Notes: generated by a model not told the origin, from the sequence alone. A DNA stretch of 41,635 nt from Methanomicrobiales archaeon (GCA_012516785.1 JAAYWH010000120.1:1-41635); one strand, 5' to 3'; shown: positions 24,110-33,220, counted from the first letter of the stretch. Made by a program: numbers and translations.

Positions 24110-25780
24110 TTAAGACATGGGAGGAGGCTCGATCAAGGGTCCTTCTCCCGGGGGGGAAAGCACAGGGGGGGATTCGCCATCTTCTGTTGCAGTACGAATA
24201 CGGGAGAGCATCGGTTCGAAGATCGCCGTAGTCCCCTCCGTCAGATAATAATGGTTCGATCTCCCGAAAAACCGGTTCTCGATGATCCCGTCATCGATCA
24301 GGTGCTCCATGTGACGGGTCACTGAGGGACCGGATATTCCCAATGTATCGGAGATCTGTTGTCGGCTCAGTCCCGGTTTGGAGCGGAGCAGAAGAAGGAT
24401 GTTCCGCGGCGTCTCGCTCCAGAGGTAATGAATCAGGACCTGCTCGGCGGGTAAATACGATCCCTGGTTGAGGAAGTACCGGATCACTCCGGGTTTGACC
24501 AGGTAGGTGATCCTCCCGCTCTCGACCAGTTTTACGAGATGGTACCGGAGCGTGTTTTCATTGATCCCGGTAGTTCCTGCCAGCAGGGGCACATCAATGC
24601 CCGGGTATGCGGAGATCGCTGAAAAGACACTCTGACGAGTGTCATGCTCGAGCACGTTCTTCTTCGAGATCCTTCGATATCCTCCGAAGAGCAGCAGGGT
24701 GAAGGGAAAGAGCGGCAGGGGGGAGGAGGGAGGAGCGCTGTCAGGGGATTGAACGGGACCCTCTTCCGGGAAGTATCCCCGTGCCCGTTTCGATCGGGCT
24801 CTTTGGCTTGTATCCTCCCTGGTATCGGTCGCCTTCGACCCCTGGTCGGGGATAACCGGGGTGGCCTGGGCAGGGCCGCAGGGGTACTGGACTGGGATCC
24901 CCTGCTGCTGCCGGTGCGTTCCATGGGCCCCTGGGGTGGGCCCTGATGCTGAATGCCCCCCGTGACCTTCGGGTCCTGCCCATGCCACTCCCGCACCTCC
25001 CGCAGAGGCAGCAAGAATACCAAGCGATCCATGCAGCTGCCCGGGAACCATGCTGCCTCCGTCACCCGGACCAGACCTCGCCAGGCCGTTTGGGGGGAGT
25101 GTTGGTCCGCTCTCTCCTCCATGCCCCTCGAGGATACCGGTCTCTGGCTGGGGGCCGGAAGCTCTGTTCTGAATGAGGCCGCCATTCCCTCTTCCAGGAG
25201 ACGAGGTCTCCTCCAGGTCACCGGTATCAGGGAGTACGGGATCCTCTCCACCCATTAAGCCGGGACCGGGGGGGGATGCCCCTTCGGAACCCGCCTGGTA
25301 TCCCTCCCCGGGGGAATCCCCGGAATAAGAGAAGGGCCCGTGATCCTCCGAAGAAGAGAAGAAGCCATGATCGTCCGATCCGCTACCCGCATCGCCAGGT
25401 CCGCGTCCAGTCAGGGCACTGGGAGCATCACCAGGTCCTGCTGAAAAATCTCCCTGCTGCCCAGGTGCAATACCGGTCGAATCTGCACCCATTGCGATGG
25501 TCGAGCTGCCTGCCTCTTCCAACCCCGGATCAGCCATGCTGGTCCCGGTGAGATCTCCCGGATCATCAGGGTATGTTGTTCCGGTGCCGGACACTCCGAA
25601 AGATTCCGCTTCCTGCACCGGGCTATCGGGTCCGGGTGCCGGGCTTTCCGCTGATTGGCCGCTGGAATACTCCTGGGGACCAGGCGCTGATGCCCCGCCA
25701 TGTCCCCCTTCTGCTGAGGCACACCCAAGGAGCACGCAGAGGAGGAGGGTAATGACTATCCAGTATACCGGCCGTTTCAT
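24110..25780 (-). CDS. Membrane-anchored protein with tandem winged-helix domains
   Basis: A 556-residue protein of unusual build. A signal peptide or lipobox-like start (MKRPVYWIVITLLLCVLLGC) leads into about 320 residues of Gly/Pro/Ser-rich low complexity. A short hydrophobic segment (PLPLFPFTLLLFGGYRRISK) then precedes two winged-helix domains: AISAYPGIDVPLLAGTTGIN with NTLRYHLVKLVESGRI, and LLRSKPGLSRQQISDTLGIS with PSVTRHMEHLIDDGIIE. The C-terminus ends in a Pro-rich tail. This suggests an outside low-complexity region linked to a cytoplasmic DNA-binding pair, i.e. a one-component membrane regulator. Such proteins occur in methanogens; target unknown. Minus strand, alone. Confidence 0.8.
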   Translation of the reverse strand: MKRPVYWIVITLLLCVLLGCASAEGGHGGASAPGPQEYSSGQSAESPAPGPDSPVQEAESFGVSGTGTTYPDDPGDLTGTSMADPGLEEAGSSTIAMGADSTGIAPGQQGDFSAGPGDAPSALTGRGPGDAGSGSDDHGFFSSSEDHGPFSYSGDSPGEGYQAGSEGASPPGPGLMGGEDPVLPDTGDLEETSSPGRGNGGLIQNRASGPQPETGILEGHGGESGPTLPPNGLARSGPGDGGSMVPGQLHGSLGILAASAGGAGVAWAGPEGHGGHSASGPTPGAHGTHRQQQGIPVQYPCGPAQATPVIPDQGSKATDTREDTSQRARSKRARGYFPEEGPVQSPDSAPPSSPLPLFPFTLLLFGGYRRISKKNVLEHDTRQSVFSAISAYPGIDVPLLAGTTGINENTLRYHLVKLVESGRITYLVKPGVIRYFLNQGSYLPAEQVLIHYLWSETPRNILLLLRSKPGLSRQQISDTLGISGPSVTRHMEHLIDDGIIENRFFGRSNHYYLTEGTTAIFEPMLSRIRTATEDGESPPVLSPPGEGPLIEPPPMS

Positions 25781-25898
25781 TTTATTACACTATGCGAAGG
25801 CGCTTCTTAAAAGGAATCTCATTCCGGCAGCTACAGGTGATGGTATCGTTGGCAAACAAACCGCGGTTCTACCCGGTGCTGAAGGGGAGAGGTGACGG

Positions 25899-26150
25899 AT
25901 GCAGACCTGCTCCATGGGATATATGATATCAGGGAGCAAAACAGAAGAGCAGAGCATGCAGGTTATCCTCCCGGACAAAACACACGTCACACTACCGGGT
26001 GATCCCGTGGCTATCGCGGCCATCCTCGCGGACCTTTGCATCCTCCCTGCAAGTGTCATTGTCCTGAAGAACGGAAAACTGGTACCCGAAGATGTCACGG
26101 CCTCCGGAGACGATCAGGTCCGTATCATCCGCATTGCCCATGGGGGATAG
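25899..26150 (+). CDS. Ubiquitin-like sulfur carrier (SAMP/MoaD/ThiS-type)
   Basis: An 83-residue protein ending in the required Gly-Gly (RIAHGG). The beta-grasp pattern is visible: MQVILPDKTHVTLPGD, then AIAAILADLCILPASVIVLKNGKLVPED. GAGAGGTGACGG is a strong ribosome site for the ATG at 25899; the canonical domain would begin at the later ATG 25956, so the first 19 residues are an extension. The C-terminal glycine is expected to be activated as a thiocarboxylate. It directly precedes a tRNA thiolase gene, for which it probably supplies sulfur. Confidence 0.85.
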   Translation: MQTCSMGYMISGSKTEEQSMQVILPDKTHVTLPGDPVAIAAILADLCILPASVIVLKNGKLVPEDVTASGDDQVRIIRIAHGG

Positions 26151-26153
26151 ATC

Positions 26154-27101
26154 CTGACTACCTCTGGGGAAAGGACTGGTGCCGCTGATCGGTGTTCTTT
26201 CTGCGAGGAACCTGCGGTCATCCTTGGAAGAGACCGCAGGGAACGGCTCTGTGCCGGTCACCTGATCTCCTCCATCGAGGGGCGTGTCAGGGAGTATATC
26301 AGGGATCACTCCCTCATCTCCCCGGGGGACCATATCGCCGTCGCGCTCAGCGGCGGGAAGGATAGTACCGCACTCCTCCTCGTCCTTGCAACAATCCTCC
26401 CGGAATTGCCGGATGTCTCGCTCACGGCTCTTACCATCGACGAAGGCATCGCAGGATACCGCGACGAGACGGTAGACTCGGCGGTCCGCCTCACGAGGCA
26501 CCTGGGTGTCAGGCACCATATCATCTCATTCCATGATCTCTTCGGAGCGGATCTTGACACCCTCCTGCAGAAGAAGGGGCGTGCTGAGCGGGCCTGCACG
26601 GTCTGTGGAGTCCTTCGGCGAAAAGCCCTCGCAGAAGGAGCCCGGCGGGTTGGAGGGACAACGATCGCCACCGGGCATAACCTCGATGACGAGGCCCAGT
26701 CGGTCCTGATGAATCTCCTCCGGGGCGACCTGGTCAGGCTGATACAGGACAGCTCGTCCGGAGAACCGGCCTGTTTCCTGCCGAGGATCAAGCCGCTTGC
26801 AGCGATCCCCGAAAAAGAGGTTGTCACCTTCCTGTTTGTCCAGGGGTATTTTACCGAACTCCCCGAATGCCCATACGCCGGTACAGCCCTCCGGTCCGAG
26901 ATCCGGACGATGCTCGGCGACCTTGAGTTCCGGCACCCCGGGACACGTCAGAGGCTGATGAAGTGGCAGGAGAGGGTCAGGGAACGGGTTACTCCCCGAT
27001 CCATTGCCGGAGAGCTCACCCGCTGCACCCGGTGCGGGGCGCTCTGCAACAGCGAGATATGCCAGGCGTGCAGGATCCTGGAATCACTCGGGATCGAATG
27101 A
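26154..27101 (+). CDS. NcsA/TtuA-type tRNA 2-thiouridine synthetase with non-canonical start
   Basis: About 315 residues. The N-terminal zinc motif (RCSFCEEPAV ... LCAGH), the ATP-pyrophosphatase loop SGGKDST (66-72), CTVCGVLRRKAL for the iron-sulfur cluster, GHNLDDEAQSVLMNLLRGD and a C-terminal zinc ribbon (CTRCGALCNSEICQAC) all match. It adds sulfur to tRNA uridine. The frame opens right after the TAG of the sulfur-carrier gene (26148-26150), yet the conserved N-terminus contains no ATG, GTG or TTG. CTG at 26154, seven bases after GGGGG, is my best guess; the first ATG (26406) would remove the ATP-binding loop. Very close coupling to the carrier gene. Confidence 0.85.
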   Translation: MTTSGERTGAADRCSFCEEPAVILGRDRRERLCAGHLISSIEGRVREYIRDHSLISPGDHIAVALSGGKDSTALLLVLATILPELPDVSLTALTIDEGIAGYRDETVDSAVRLTRHLGVRHHIISFHDLFGADLDTLLQKKGRAERACTVCGVLRRKALAEGARRVGGTTIATGHNLDDEAQSVLMNLLRGDLVRLIQDSSSGEPACFLPRIKPLAAIPEKEVVTFLFVQGYFTELPECPYAGTALRSEIRTMLGDLEFRHPGTRQRLMKWQERVRERVTPRSIAGELTRCTRCGALCNSEICQACRILESLGIE

Positions 27102-27142
27102 TCCCGAACCCTCTTGTACCATATCCTGAATCAGGTGGAGCC

Positions 27143-27976
27143 TTACGAGCCCTGCCGCCCGGTTATTTTGATCCGTTTCGTGTGGGTATAGACGTTCATC
27201 TTCGATCCCCGCACAAATCCAACGATGGTCAGCCCGTTCTTCACGGCAACCTCCAGTGCGAGGGTGGTGGTTGCACCCCGAGAGGCGATGATCGGGATGT
27301 TTGCAATGAGGCATTTTCGTGCCATCTCTGACGAGACCCGCCCGGAGACGATGATGAAGGTCCGGGAAAAATCAATCCCGTTTCGCAATCCATACCCGAT
27401 GACCCGGTCAAGGGCGTTATGCCTCCCGATATCCTCGGAGACCGTGATGATCCCTTCCGCACCGGCCAGGGCGACGACATGGATACCCCCGGTCAGCTGG
27501 TGGAGTTCAGAAGTGAGGGTCTGCTTGATCAGGTCTGCGATACACCCTGACCCAACGGAAAAATCGGACCGGATGTTCGGGAGCTTTTCTGAGTCGATGT
27601 AAGAGGTGCTCCCGCCACACCCCGATAGGATCGTCTTCTTTGGTCCGACCACGCGGAACAGGTTCGTGGTGATCACGCTGATCCGGTTCTTTTCTACCCT
27701 GATCGACTCGATCTCTTCGGGATCCTTGATCACCTGTTCGGTGAAGAGGAAACCGGTGACGAAGTCCTCCAGGTCTGCCGGGGTCATCATCGCCGTCATC
27801 ATGTGTCGCCCGTTCACGAAGAGGGCATAGGGAGTCTCCTCGATGACCTCGTGGAGGATCTCCTCGACCTGCTCATCGGTAATCCGGGTACAGGGCACCT
27901 TCCTGAACAAACGCGGGAGCTTCTTTCTGCCCGGTCCACCGCCACCAGGACCCGCATTCGTGGTATCGTCAGTCAC
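27143..27976 (-). CDS. fdhD: FdhD, formate dehydrogenase sulfur-transfer accessory protein
   Basis: A 277-residue protein with GTG start and a perfect GAGGTGATCT ribosome site. FdhD hallmarks are present: ALFVNGRHMMTAMMTPADLEDF split by position ~50-72 (PADLEDFVTGFLFTE), SGCGGSTSY with the sulfur-carrying Cys, EDIGRHNALDRVIGYGL and SEMARKCLIANIPIIASRGA. It carries sulfur from a desulfurase to the molybdenum/tungsten cofactor of formate dehydrogenase. No dehydrogenase subunit lies in the window. Convergent with the thiolase gene. Confidence 0.95.
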   Translation of the reverse strand: MTDDTTNAGPGGGGPGRKKLPRLFRKVPCTRITDEQVEEILHEVIEETPYALFVNGRHMMTAMMTPADLEDFVTGFLFTEQVIKDPEEIESIRVEKNRISVITTNLFRVVGPKKTILSGCGGSTSYIDSEKLPNIRSDFSVGSGCIADLIKQTLTSELHQLTGGIHVVALAGAEGIITVSEDIGRHNALDRVIGYGLRNGIDFSRTFIIVSGRVSSEMARKCLIANIPIIASRGATTTLALEVAVKNGLTIVGFVRGSKMNVYTHTKRIKITGRQGS

Positions 27977-27982
27977 TTCAGA

Positions 27983-28147
27983 TCACCTCATCCATTCTTC
28001 CGCTCCGGTATCTTCCGGATGGAAGCACCCGGGAACATTCCTCTCTCCCCGAGCTGTGATATCCTCTCTGTATATGAGGTGATCTTCAGGGATATCCTTT
28101 GCCTCTGACGAAATTTCACCCCACTCACCGGAGTGAATCCCTCTCAT
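27983..28147 (-). CDS. Possible small protein between MFS and fdhD genes
   Basis: A 54-residue frame starting MRGIHSGEWGEISSEAKDIP and ending GAEEWMR, whose stop codon overlaps the fdhD ribosome site. Composition is protein-like but there is no proper ribosome site (GGGTG abuts the ATG) and no domain. It may just be leader DNA. Listed with low confidence. Confidence 0.25.
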   Translation of the reverse strand: MRGIHSGEWGEISSEAKDIPEDHLIYREDITARGERNVPGCFHPEDTGAEEWMR

Positions 28148-28256
28148 CACCCAGGGGAAATACCCGGGTTGAAATCCCCCTTGGATCCCACGCTGAGCAT
28201 CCCAATGATAGGGATTACCATGCCATGCGGGCAGAGGGGAAGTGATCCCCCCATAT

Positions 28257-29726
28257 TCACTTCCCGTCAGAACCTGCCCGACCACCCGGCAGCCCCTTCC
28301 CCCGCATCAGGGATGCCACGACCCCCACCAGGGAGAGCAGGGAGAAGATAAGAAACGCGTAATGCAGGCTCTGGAGGAACTCCGGGAAATACTCAGGGGT
28401 GATCATGACCGGCCCGATGAACAGGGAAAAGAGCATCATCACGATCCCCATCGAGAGCATCTGCCCGACGAGTCGCACCGTCCCGTTCATCCCGGACGCC
28501 ACCCCCAGATACCTCTTCTCGACCGAGCTCATAATCGCGTTGATGTTCGGGGACGAGAAGATCCCAAACCCGGCTCCAAGGACGACCAGGCAGGCGACCA
28601 GGTACCAGACCGGGGTTGCTTCCGAGATGAAGACCAGCGGGAACATTCCTACGGCGGTCAGTGCAATCCCGATCGAGGCGAGTACCTGGGAGTCGATCCG
28701 GTCGGAGAGTCGCCCGGCAACCGGTGAGAGGAGTGCCTGCACTGCAGGGAGCACGATCAGGATCCCCCCCGCCTGCTCAGGGGAAAATCCCCTCGTGAGC
28801 TGGAGGTAAAGGCTCAGGAGAAAGGTCACCGCATAGGTGGCACAATAGCTGATCAGGGCAGCAAGGTTCGAGAAGGCAAAGACCCTGTTTTTCGTGAACA
28901 GACTGAGATCAAGTACCGGGAGCGGCACCCGTAGTTCATAGAGGACAAAGATCACCCCGATCACGATTCCGACAGAAAGGATCAACACACCGTCCAGGTC
29001 AGGGACGGTCGAGAGCCCGAGCATCACCGCAACAAGGCTGCAGGCATAGAGGACCGATCCCTTCAGATCGAACCGCTCGCCCTGACATTCCGCCCATTCT
29101 CCCCGAAGTCTCCAGAGGATCAGGATGCAGGCGAGTATCCCGAGCGGGACATTGACCAGAAAGATGCTCCGCCACCCGAGGTACCCGGTCAGGATGCCGC
29201 CCAGAAACGGGCCCATGGTGAGCCCGAGGTAGACCGCCATGATGTATATCCCAAGAGCCCTGCCCCGTTCCCCAGGGGGGAATACGGAAGAGAGGATGGC
29301 AAGGGCGGTCCCGAAGATCATGGCCCCGCCAAATCCCTGGATGAGCCTGATCGCGATCAGCATCTCGGGGTAGGAGACCATCGTCATGAGGAGTGAGGCA
29401 GCCGTAAAGATGGCGATCCCATACAAAAAGATCCGTTTTCTCCCGTAGATATCGGCAATCCTGCCAAATGGCACCAGGAACACGGCAGAGGTGAGCAGGT
29501 ACGCGGTCGTGATCCAGGAGAGCATGATAGCGTCGAGGTGGAACTCGGCCGCCATCACGGGCAGCGCGATATTGACGGCCGAACCGTCAAAGGGGGTCAG
29601 GAACCCGGCAAGAGCGGCAATGAAGAGGACGATCCCTTTATCGGTGCTCGAAAGCGGAGGTGCAGGAGTACGGCAGATGGCCGGCACCTCTCCGGTTGTT
29701 GCAGGGGAAGGGTTCGGGCGTTCCAA
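28257..29726 (-). CDS. MFS exporter, DHA2 (14-span) type
   Basis: A 489-residue membrane protein with about 14 hydrophobic spans. Family motifs: FLTPFDGSAVNIALPVMAAE in span 1, the A-motif GRIADIYGRKRIFLYG, and motif C-like GLTMGPFLGGILTGYLGWRS. These mark the EmrB/QacA drug-H+ antiporter group. It probably exports toxic or signalling compounds. The frame begins with TTG and has no clear ribosome site; the first ~30 residues (to STDKG) are soluble, so the true start may be downstream. Minus strand, next to fdhD but probably separate. Confidence 0.85.
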   Translation of the reverse strand: MERPNPSPATTGEVPAICRTPAPPLSSTDKGIVLFIAALAGFLTPFDGSAVNIALPVMAAEFHLDAIMLSWITTAYLLTSAVFLVPFGRIADIYGRKRIFLYGIAIFTAASLLMTMVSYPEMLIAIRLIQGFGGAMIFGTALAILSSVFPPGERGRALGIYIMAVYLGLTMGPFLGGILTGYLGWRSIFLVNVPLGILACILILWRLRGEWAECQGERFDLKGSVLYACSLVAVMLGLSTVPDLDGVLILSVGIVIGVIFVLYELRVPLPVLDLSLFTKNRVFAFSNLAALISYCATYAVTFLLSLYLQLTRGFSPEQAGGILIVLPAVQALLSPVAGRLSDRIDSQVLASIGIALTAVGMFPLVFISEATPVWYLVACLVVLGAGFGIFSSPNINAIMSSVEKRYLGVASGMNGTVRLVGQMLSMGIVMMLFSLFIGPVMITPEYFPEFLQSLHYAFLIFSLLSLVGVVASLMRGKGLPGGRAGSDGK

Positions 29727-30143
29727 AACGGGGGGTCACCATCCATGGTATGGGATCCCTTGTGCGATCCCAGGTAGTACAGAATCGGGCACTGGATAAA
29801 AAATGGTGTTGGTTTATTCTCACGGGATTCCAGGGTTAAAAGAACACGACTGATAAGCACTGTGGTGCCAACTGGATCATTAATGAAATTGGACCCAGAG
29901 AGGAAATTCCCCGTGCCACAGACCATGGCACCAGGGTGAAGTGGTTTTCCCTACGAATAGCGGCCAGGGAAAGGCAGATCACATGGGATCGGACAACCGG
30001 TTCCCTGGAGATCCTTTGGAGGGTCTTTACCGGCATGGAACAGCACGAGGATATCAAGAAGAGTATCGTGAGAATCAGAGTTATACCAGGAGAACTAGAA
30101 TAAAACCTTGAAAGCCAGATCAATACAAGGAACTCAAGGATAG

Positions 30144-30329
30144 ATCAGGAATACCAGAACAACACAAGAAACATCAAGGATATATCAGGAATACCAGAAC
30201 AACACAAGTAACATCAAGGATACATCAGGAATACCAGAACAACACAAGAAACATCAAGGATATATCAGGAATACCAGAACAACACAAGAAACATCAAGGA
30301 TATATCAGGAATACCAGAATAATACCAGG
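30144..30329 (+). repeat. 40-bp tandem repeat array
   Basis: Four full 40-bp units start at 30144, 30184, 30224 and 30264, and a fifth partial at 30304-30329. Units differ at one or two positions only (e.g. AAGTAAC versus AAGAAAC). A degenerate unit precedes at 30104-30143. The unit is A-rich on the plus strand, begins ATCAGGAATACCAGAACAAC, and is not a multiple of three, so it does not encode a repeated peptide. The flanking 29727-30103 has no recognisable gene. Confidence 0.95.
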
Positions 30330-30449
30330 AGAAATCCTGGCTGCCCCGCATTCTTCCTTATAAACCTACATGTATCTGGAACCTGAATTCAGATGAGTAT
30401 AGAGCACGTTTTCATCTTGTTATGTATTTCCATTGCTGAGGGACAGCCA

Positions 30450-30600
30450 ATCATACATTGAAATGATCATTTAAAATCATTTCGTCCGTGACCATTTCTG
30501 TCATAACCTTCGGCAAAAGAACACACGTGGGGAACGGGAACTGCATGTGGTATTCCAGGGAATACAGGTGTAAAGTGTGCCATTCTGTGAAGGATTCGCT
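30450..30600. other. Cluster of palindromes, no clear gene
   Basis: Contains AAATGATCATTT (30461-30472), the inverted pair GAAATGAT/ATCATTTC (30460-30483), and GTATTCC/GGAATAC (30550-30565). Open frames here lack domains. Possible regulatory or small-RNA region. Confidence 0.45.
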
Positions 30601-30608
30601 GATCACCA

Positions 30609-30640
30609 GCATTCCCTGCAGGGAATGCACCATTTTTTTT
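30609..30640 (+). terminator. Perfect palindrome followed by T8
   Basis: GCATTCCCTG and CAGGGAATGC form a perfect 20-bp palindrome, followed by ACCATTTTTTTT. It has the form of an intrinsic terminator for a plus-strand transcript from the repeat/palindrome region. Confidence 0.55.
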
Positions 30641-30685
30641 GGGATGAGAGCCTCTACCAGATATATACGTATGACCCTGGAGCGA

Positions 30686-31177
30686 ATGATTGCCCGCCTG
30701 TTCCTGATGGACGATCGCACCTGGATGCGCCACGCAAACCCCTGGAGCGTGATGCTTCGCCTGACGGTGCTCCCCCTTCTTGTCCTTGCCCTCTGGAGCC
30801 GGCTCTGGCTCGGATGGTTGGCAGTCATCCCCGTTTGCCTTGCCGTGATCTGGGCATGGCTCAACCCCCGGATCGTTCCTCCCCCTCGATCGCTCGATAA
30901 CTGGACCTCAAAGGGGGTGCTGGGGGAGCGGGTCTGGCTGAACCGTGATGTGATTCCTGTGCCTTCCCACCACCGGATGGTCCCTCATCTTCTCTCGGTT
31001 GTTTCCGGAGCAGGGATGCTCCTCGCCCTCTTTGGTGCCGTCACCTTCGAGGTGTGGCCGACCCTTGTCGGCATTATTGTGGTCTGCCTGGGAAAGGTAT
31101 GGTTCGTTGACCGTATGGTCTGGCTCTGGCATGACATGCAGGAGGCTTCCCCCGAATACCGGCGCTGGAGAACTTGA
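30686..31177 (+). CDS. DUF6653-type membrane protein
   Basis: A 163-residue protein with four hydrophobic segments. Recognised by the pattern MIARLFLMDDRTWMRHANPW, SKGVLGERVWLNRD and KVWFVDRMVWLWHDM, typical of a small membrane family in methanogens and other prokaryotes. Function unknown. ATATATAC at 30660-30667 places the transcription start near 30688, so a (near) leaderless start at ATG 30686 is chosen; GGAG lies six bases upstream. ATG 30671 is an alternative. Single-gene unit. Confidence 0.75.
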   Translation: MIARLFLMDDRTWMRHANPWSVMLRLTVLPLLVLALWSRLWLGWLAVIPVCLAVIWAWLNPRIVPPPRSLDNWTSKGVLGERVWLNRDVIPVPSHHRMVPHLLSVVSGAGMLLALFGAVTFEVWPTLVGIIVVCLGKVWFVDRMVWLWHDMQEASPEYRRWRT

Positions 31178-31451
31178 ACCGGGGTAAATTGGCATACCAG
31201 CACTGCTCCAGCGTGAACCCTGTCGAGTCCACGATCTGCCCTTCTTTTCCGCAAAAGGGAGGGAAAACACCCCCTTTCTCATGACCCTTTACCTCGCCGC
31301 ACTCATATCCTCTAGAATACCAGCTCTCGGTGACCTGATCTAATGAACGCAAGGCTCTTTCTTCCTTCCACCACTAATCAGGGGCTTCTCCTTTCGTCAT
31401 GTTCATAAATCGTGGAACTGATACCTCTTGGCAATGTGGAAGGAGAGGAAC

Positions 31452-32264
31452 ATGTCAGAATCAACCACCCATGATGGCCCGATCCGATGGAAATGCACGG
31501 TCTGCGGATTTATGTTCACCGGGGAGAAACCGCCCAAAGGATGCCCCAATTGCCATAGCCCGTCCGGGGAATTTATCCACGAGCGGGAATTGGTCCCGCT
31601 CACCTACGATGGCATACCCTTCGATGTGCTGATCATCAACGGCAGCACCCACCGGAACGGGAACACCAGCGTCATGGCAGAGATTGCAGAAGAGGTACTC
31701 AGGGAAAAGGGGGTATCCTTTCGGCGATACAACCTGAGTGAATACCAAATAGACAACTGCTGGTGCTGCTACGCTGTCCGGGCCCAGTCCTGCAATTACC
31801 CCTGCAACAATCCGAAGGATGATATGCCGGCATTCCACCAGATGCTGGCCGCTGCAAAAGCCGTCATCATCGCCTCCCCCATCAACTGGAATACCATGTC
31901 AGCCCGCCTGAAGATCTTTTTAGACCGGACGACCTGCCTGCAGAACCTGTATCACCTGAAGAAACCCGGCCTCACCGAGGGGAAAGTCGCAGGGATCCTC
32001 GTCTGCGGCCACGAGGACGGCGGGATCAAGACCGCAATGGACATCTTCCTCAACCTCCAGCAGATGGGATATATCCTCGCCCCGTTCGGCATCGCATACA
32101 GGACCCACGGGGCTGAGTTCAACAGCAATGCAGACCGGGAGTTCTTCAGGAATGACGAGCTGGTGAAGACCTATGCGAGAGGCGTCGTGAACAACGTAGT
32201 GGAGCTGATGCGGCTCGATCCCGAGGGGCAGCTGAAGGGAAAGATCATCCCTGTGTCGGAATAA
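31452..32264 (+). CDS. Rubredoxin-like domain fused to a flavodoxin-type FMN reductase
   Basis: A 270-residue protein. AAGGAG before the ATG fixes the start. A rubredoxin-like domain (WKCTVCGFMFTGEKPPKGCP, Cys15/18/31/34) binds one iron. It is followed by an FMN-binding domain (INGSTHRNGNTS at 62-73) with a Cys cluster (CWCC..., Cys103/105/106/114/118) for an iron-sulfur centre and ASPINWNTMSARLKIFLDRT. Fusion brings rubredoxin and flavin together for electron transfer, perhaps in oxygen or peroxide defence. Single-gene unit; a T-run (32330-32339) follows. Confidence 0.85.
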   Translation: MSESTTHDGPIRWKCTVCGFMFTGEKPPKGCPNCHSPSGEFIHERELVPLTYDGIPFDVLIINGSTHRNGNTSVMAEIAEEVLREKGVSFRRYNLSEYQIDNCWCCYAVRAQSCNYPCNNPKDDMPAFHQMLAAAKAVIIASPINWNTMSARLKIFLDRTTCLQNLYHLKKPGLTEGKVAGILVCGHEDGGIKTAMDIFLNLQQMGYILAPFGIAYRTHGAEFNSNADREFFRNDELVKTYARGVVNNVVELMRLDPEGQLKGKIIPVSE

Positions 32265-32785
32265 GGCCTTCCCGAAGCTCATAGAACCGGTTCAAGAGGG
32301 AACTGCCACGTGGTGAAGTCCGCTTTTCTCTCTTTTTTTGAACAAACGCAACTCCGATCCAATGGGACAGGAGGATAAGCATCCCGATTCTTCCTTTATT
32401 CCAAGATCTGGCACTTCGATCCAGTGCAGGCTTCTGTTCTTCAAAAAGGCTCGATTTTTGGGATTTCTGTATGAGGGCACAAAAGGGAAGCGTGTCATAA
32501 CCCCCATACTGTTTGCGTGGCAAAGAACAGATTGGCTTTTTTCTGATATGGTATAATGGGCCAATGTATCCCAAGGAAGCCATTCTCCCTTAAAGAAATC
32601 TGCTTGCTCCCTGGAGCTTCTGCAGCAGAACAGGATTCTCCTGTCCGATCAGATTCACTCCACCAGAGCACCTTCCTCGATCTGGTGAACATTCTCGGTA
32701 ACAATGTTGAATACGCCCCATGTCGCTCTCCCTTATGACGCGGAAAGATATGTCGCGTTCAAGGAAAACCCGAAGGTGGAACTAA
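32265..32785. other. Intergenic stretch without recognisable gene
   Basis: Begins with a T-run near 32330-32339 (CTCTCTTTTTTTG) that may terminate the upstream gene. GATATGGTATAATGG near 32547 is a possible TATA element. No domain-bearing frame. Confidence 0.4.
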
Positions 32786-33220
32786 ATGAAAGGATGGATT
32801 ACAACCATTATGGTAGTGATGTGCCTCGCCCTCATGGTCGGGGCAGTCTCTGCAGCAGGCAATGCGAACTTCGTTACGCTGGTCGCAAAAGATCCGGTAA
32901 CCTGGGAGCCGATAGAAGGAGGTGCCTGGGGGAGGATGATGTTCAAAGAGGTACCAAAGCCGATGTTTGTCTTCAACGGGAAGGGGCTCCTCCCCGGCCA
33001 GGATTATTCCCTCATCAATTACTTCGATCCATGGGGATCTGTCCCGCAATGTGCCATTCTCGGTACGGGGGTTGCCAACGATGAGGGATGTGTCAATATA
33101 AAAGGGAAAGCTGCCGGATTCACCGGAAAGATCTGGCTTGTCCCCTCAAAAGACCTGACCGGGACCCAGTTTAATGCATGGAACCCGACCGAGTATCTCT
33201 TTGAGACAGCATTGATCTGA
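32786..33220 (+). CDS. Secreted protein of unknown function
   Basis: A 144-residue protein with a signal peptide (residues 1-23, ending VGAVSAAG), then a single domain: ANFVTLVAKDPVTWEPIEGG, FVFNGKGLLPGQDYSLINY and NDEGCVNIKGKAAGFTGKIW. Two cysteines may form a disulfide. The 'KDPxTWEPI.GGAWG.M' pattern recurs in methanogen surface proteins of unknown role. No ribosome site beyond GGTGGAAC. Single gene. Confidence 0.7.
   Translation: MKGWITTIMVVMCLALMVGAVSAAGNANFVTLVAKDPVTWEPIEGGAWGRMMFKEVPKPMFVFNGKGLLPGQDYSLINYFDPWGSVPQCAILGTGVANDEGCVNIKGKAAGFTGKIWLVPSKDLTGTQFNAWNPTEYLFETALI

Noticed and set aside
26406-27101. Tempting to start the thiolase at the first ATG (26406)
   Set aside because: That would delete the zinc motif and the SGGKDS ATP loop, which are intact in the same frame upstream.
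28399-28809. Plus-strand frame opposite the MFS exporter
   Set aside because: Shadow of a strongly hydrophobic minus-strand gene with MFS motifs.
30144-30392. Open frame through the 40-bp repeats
   Set aside because: The unit lacks stops in all frames by composition, there is no start codon, and 40 is not a multiple of three.
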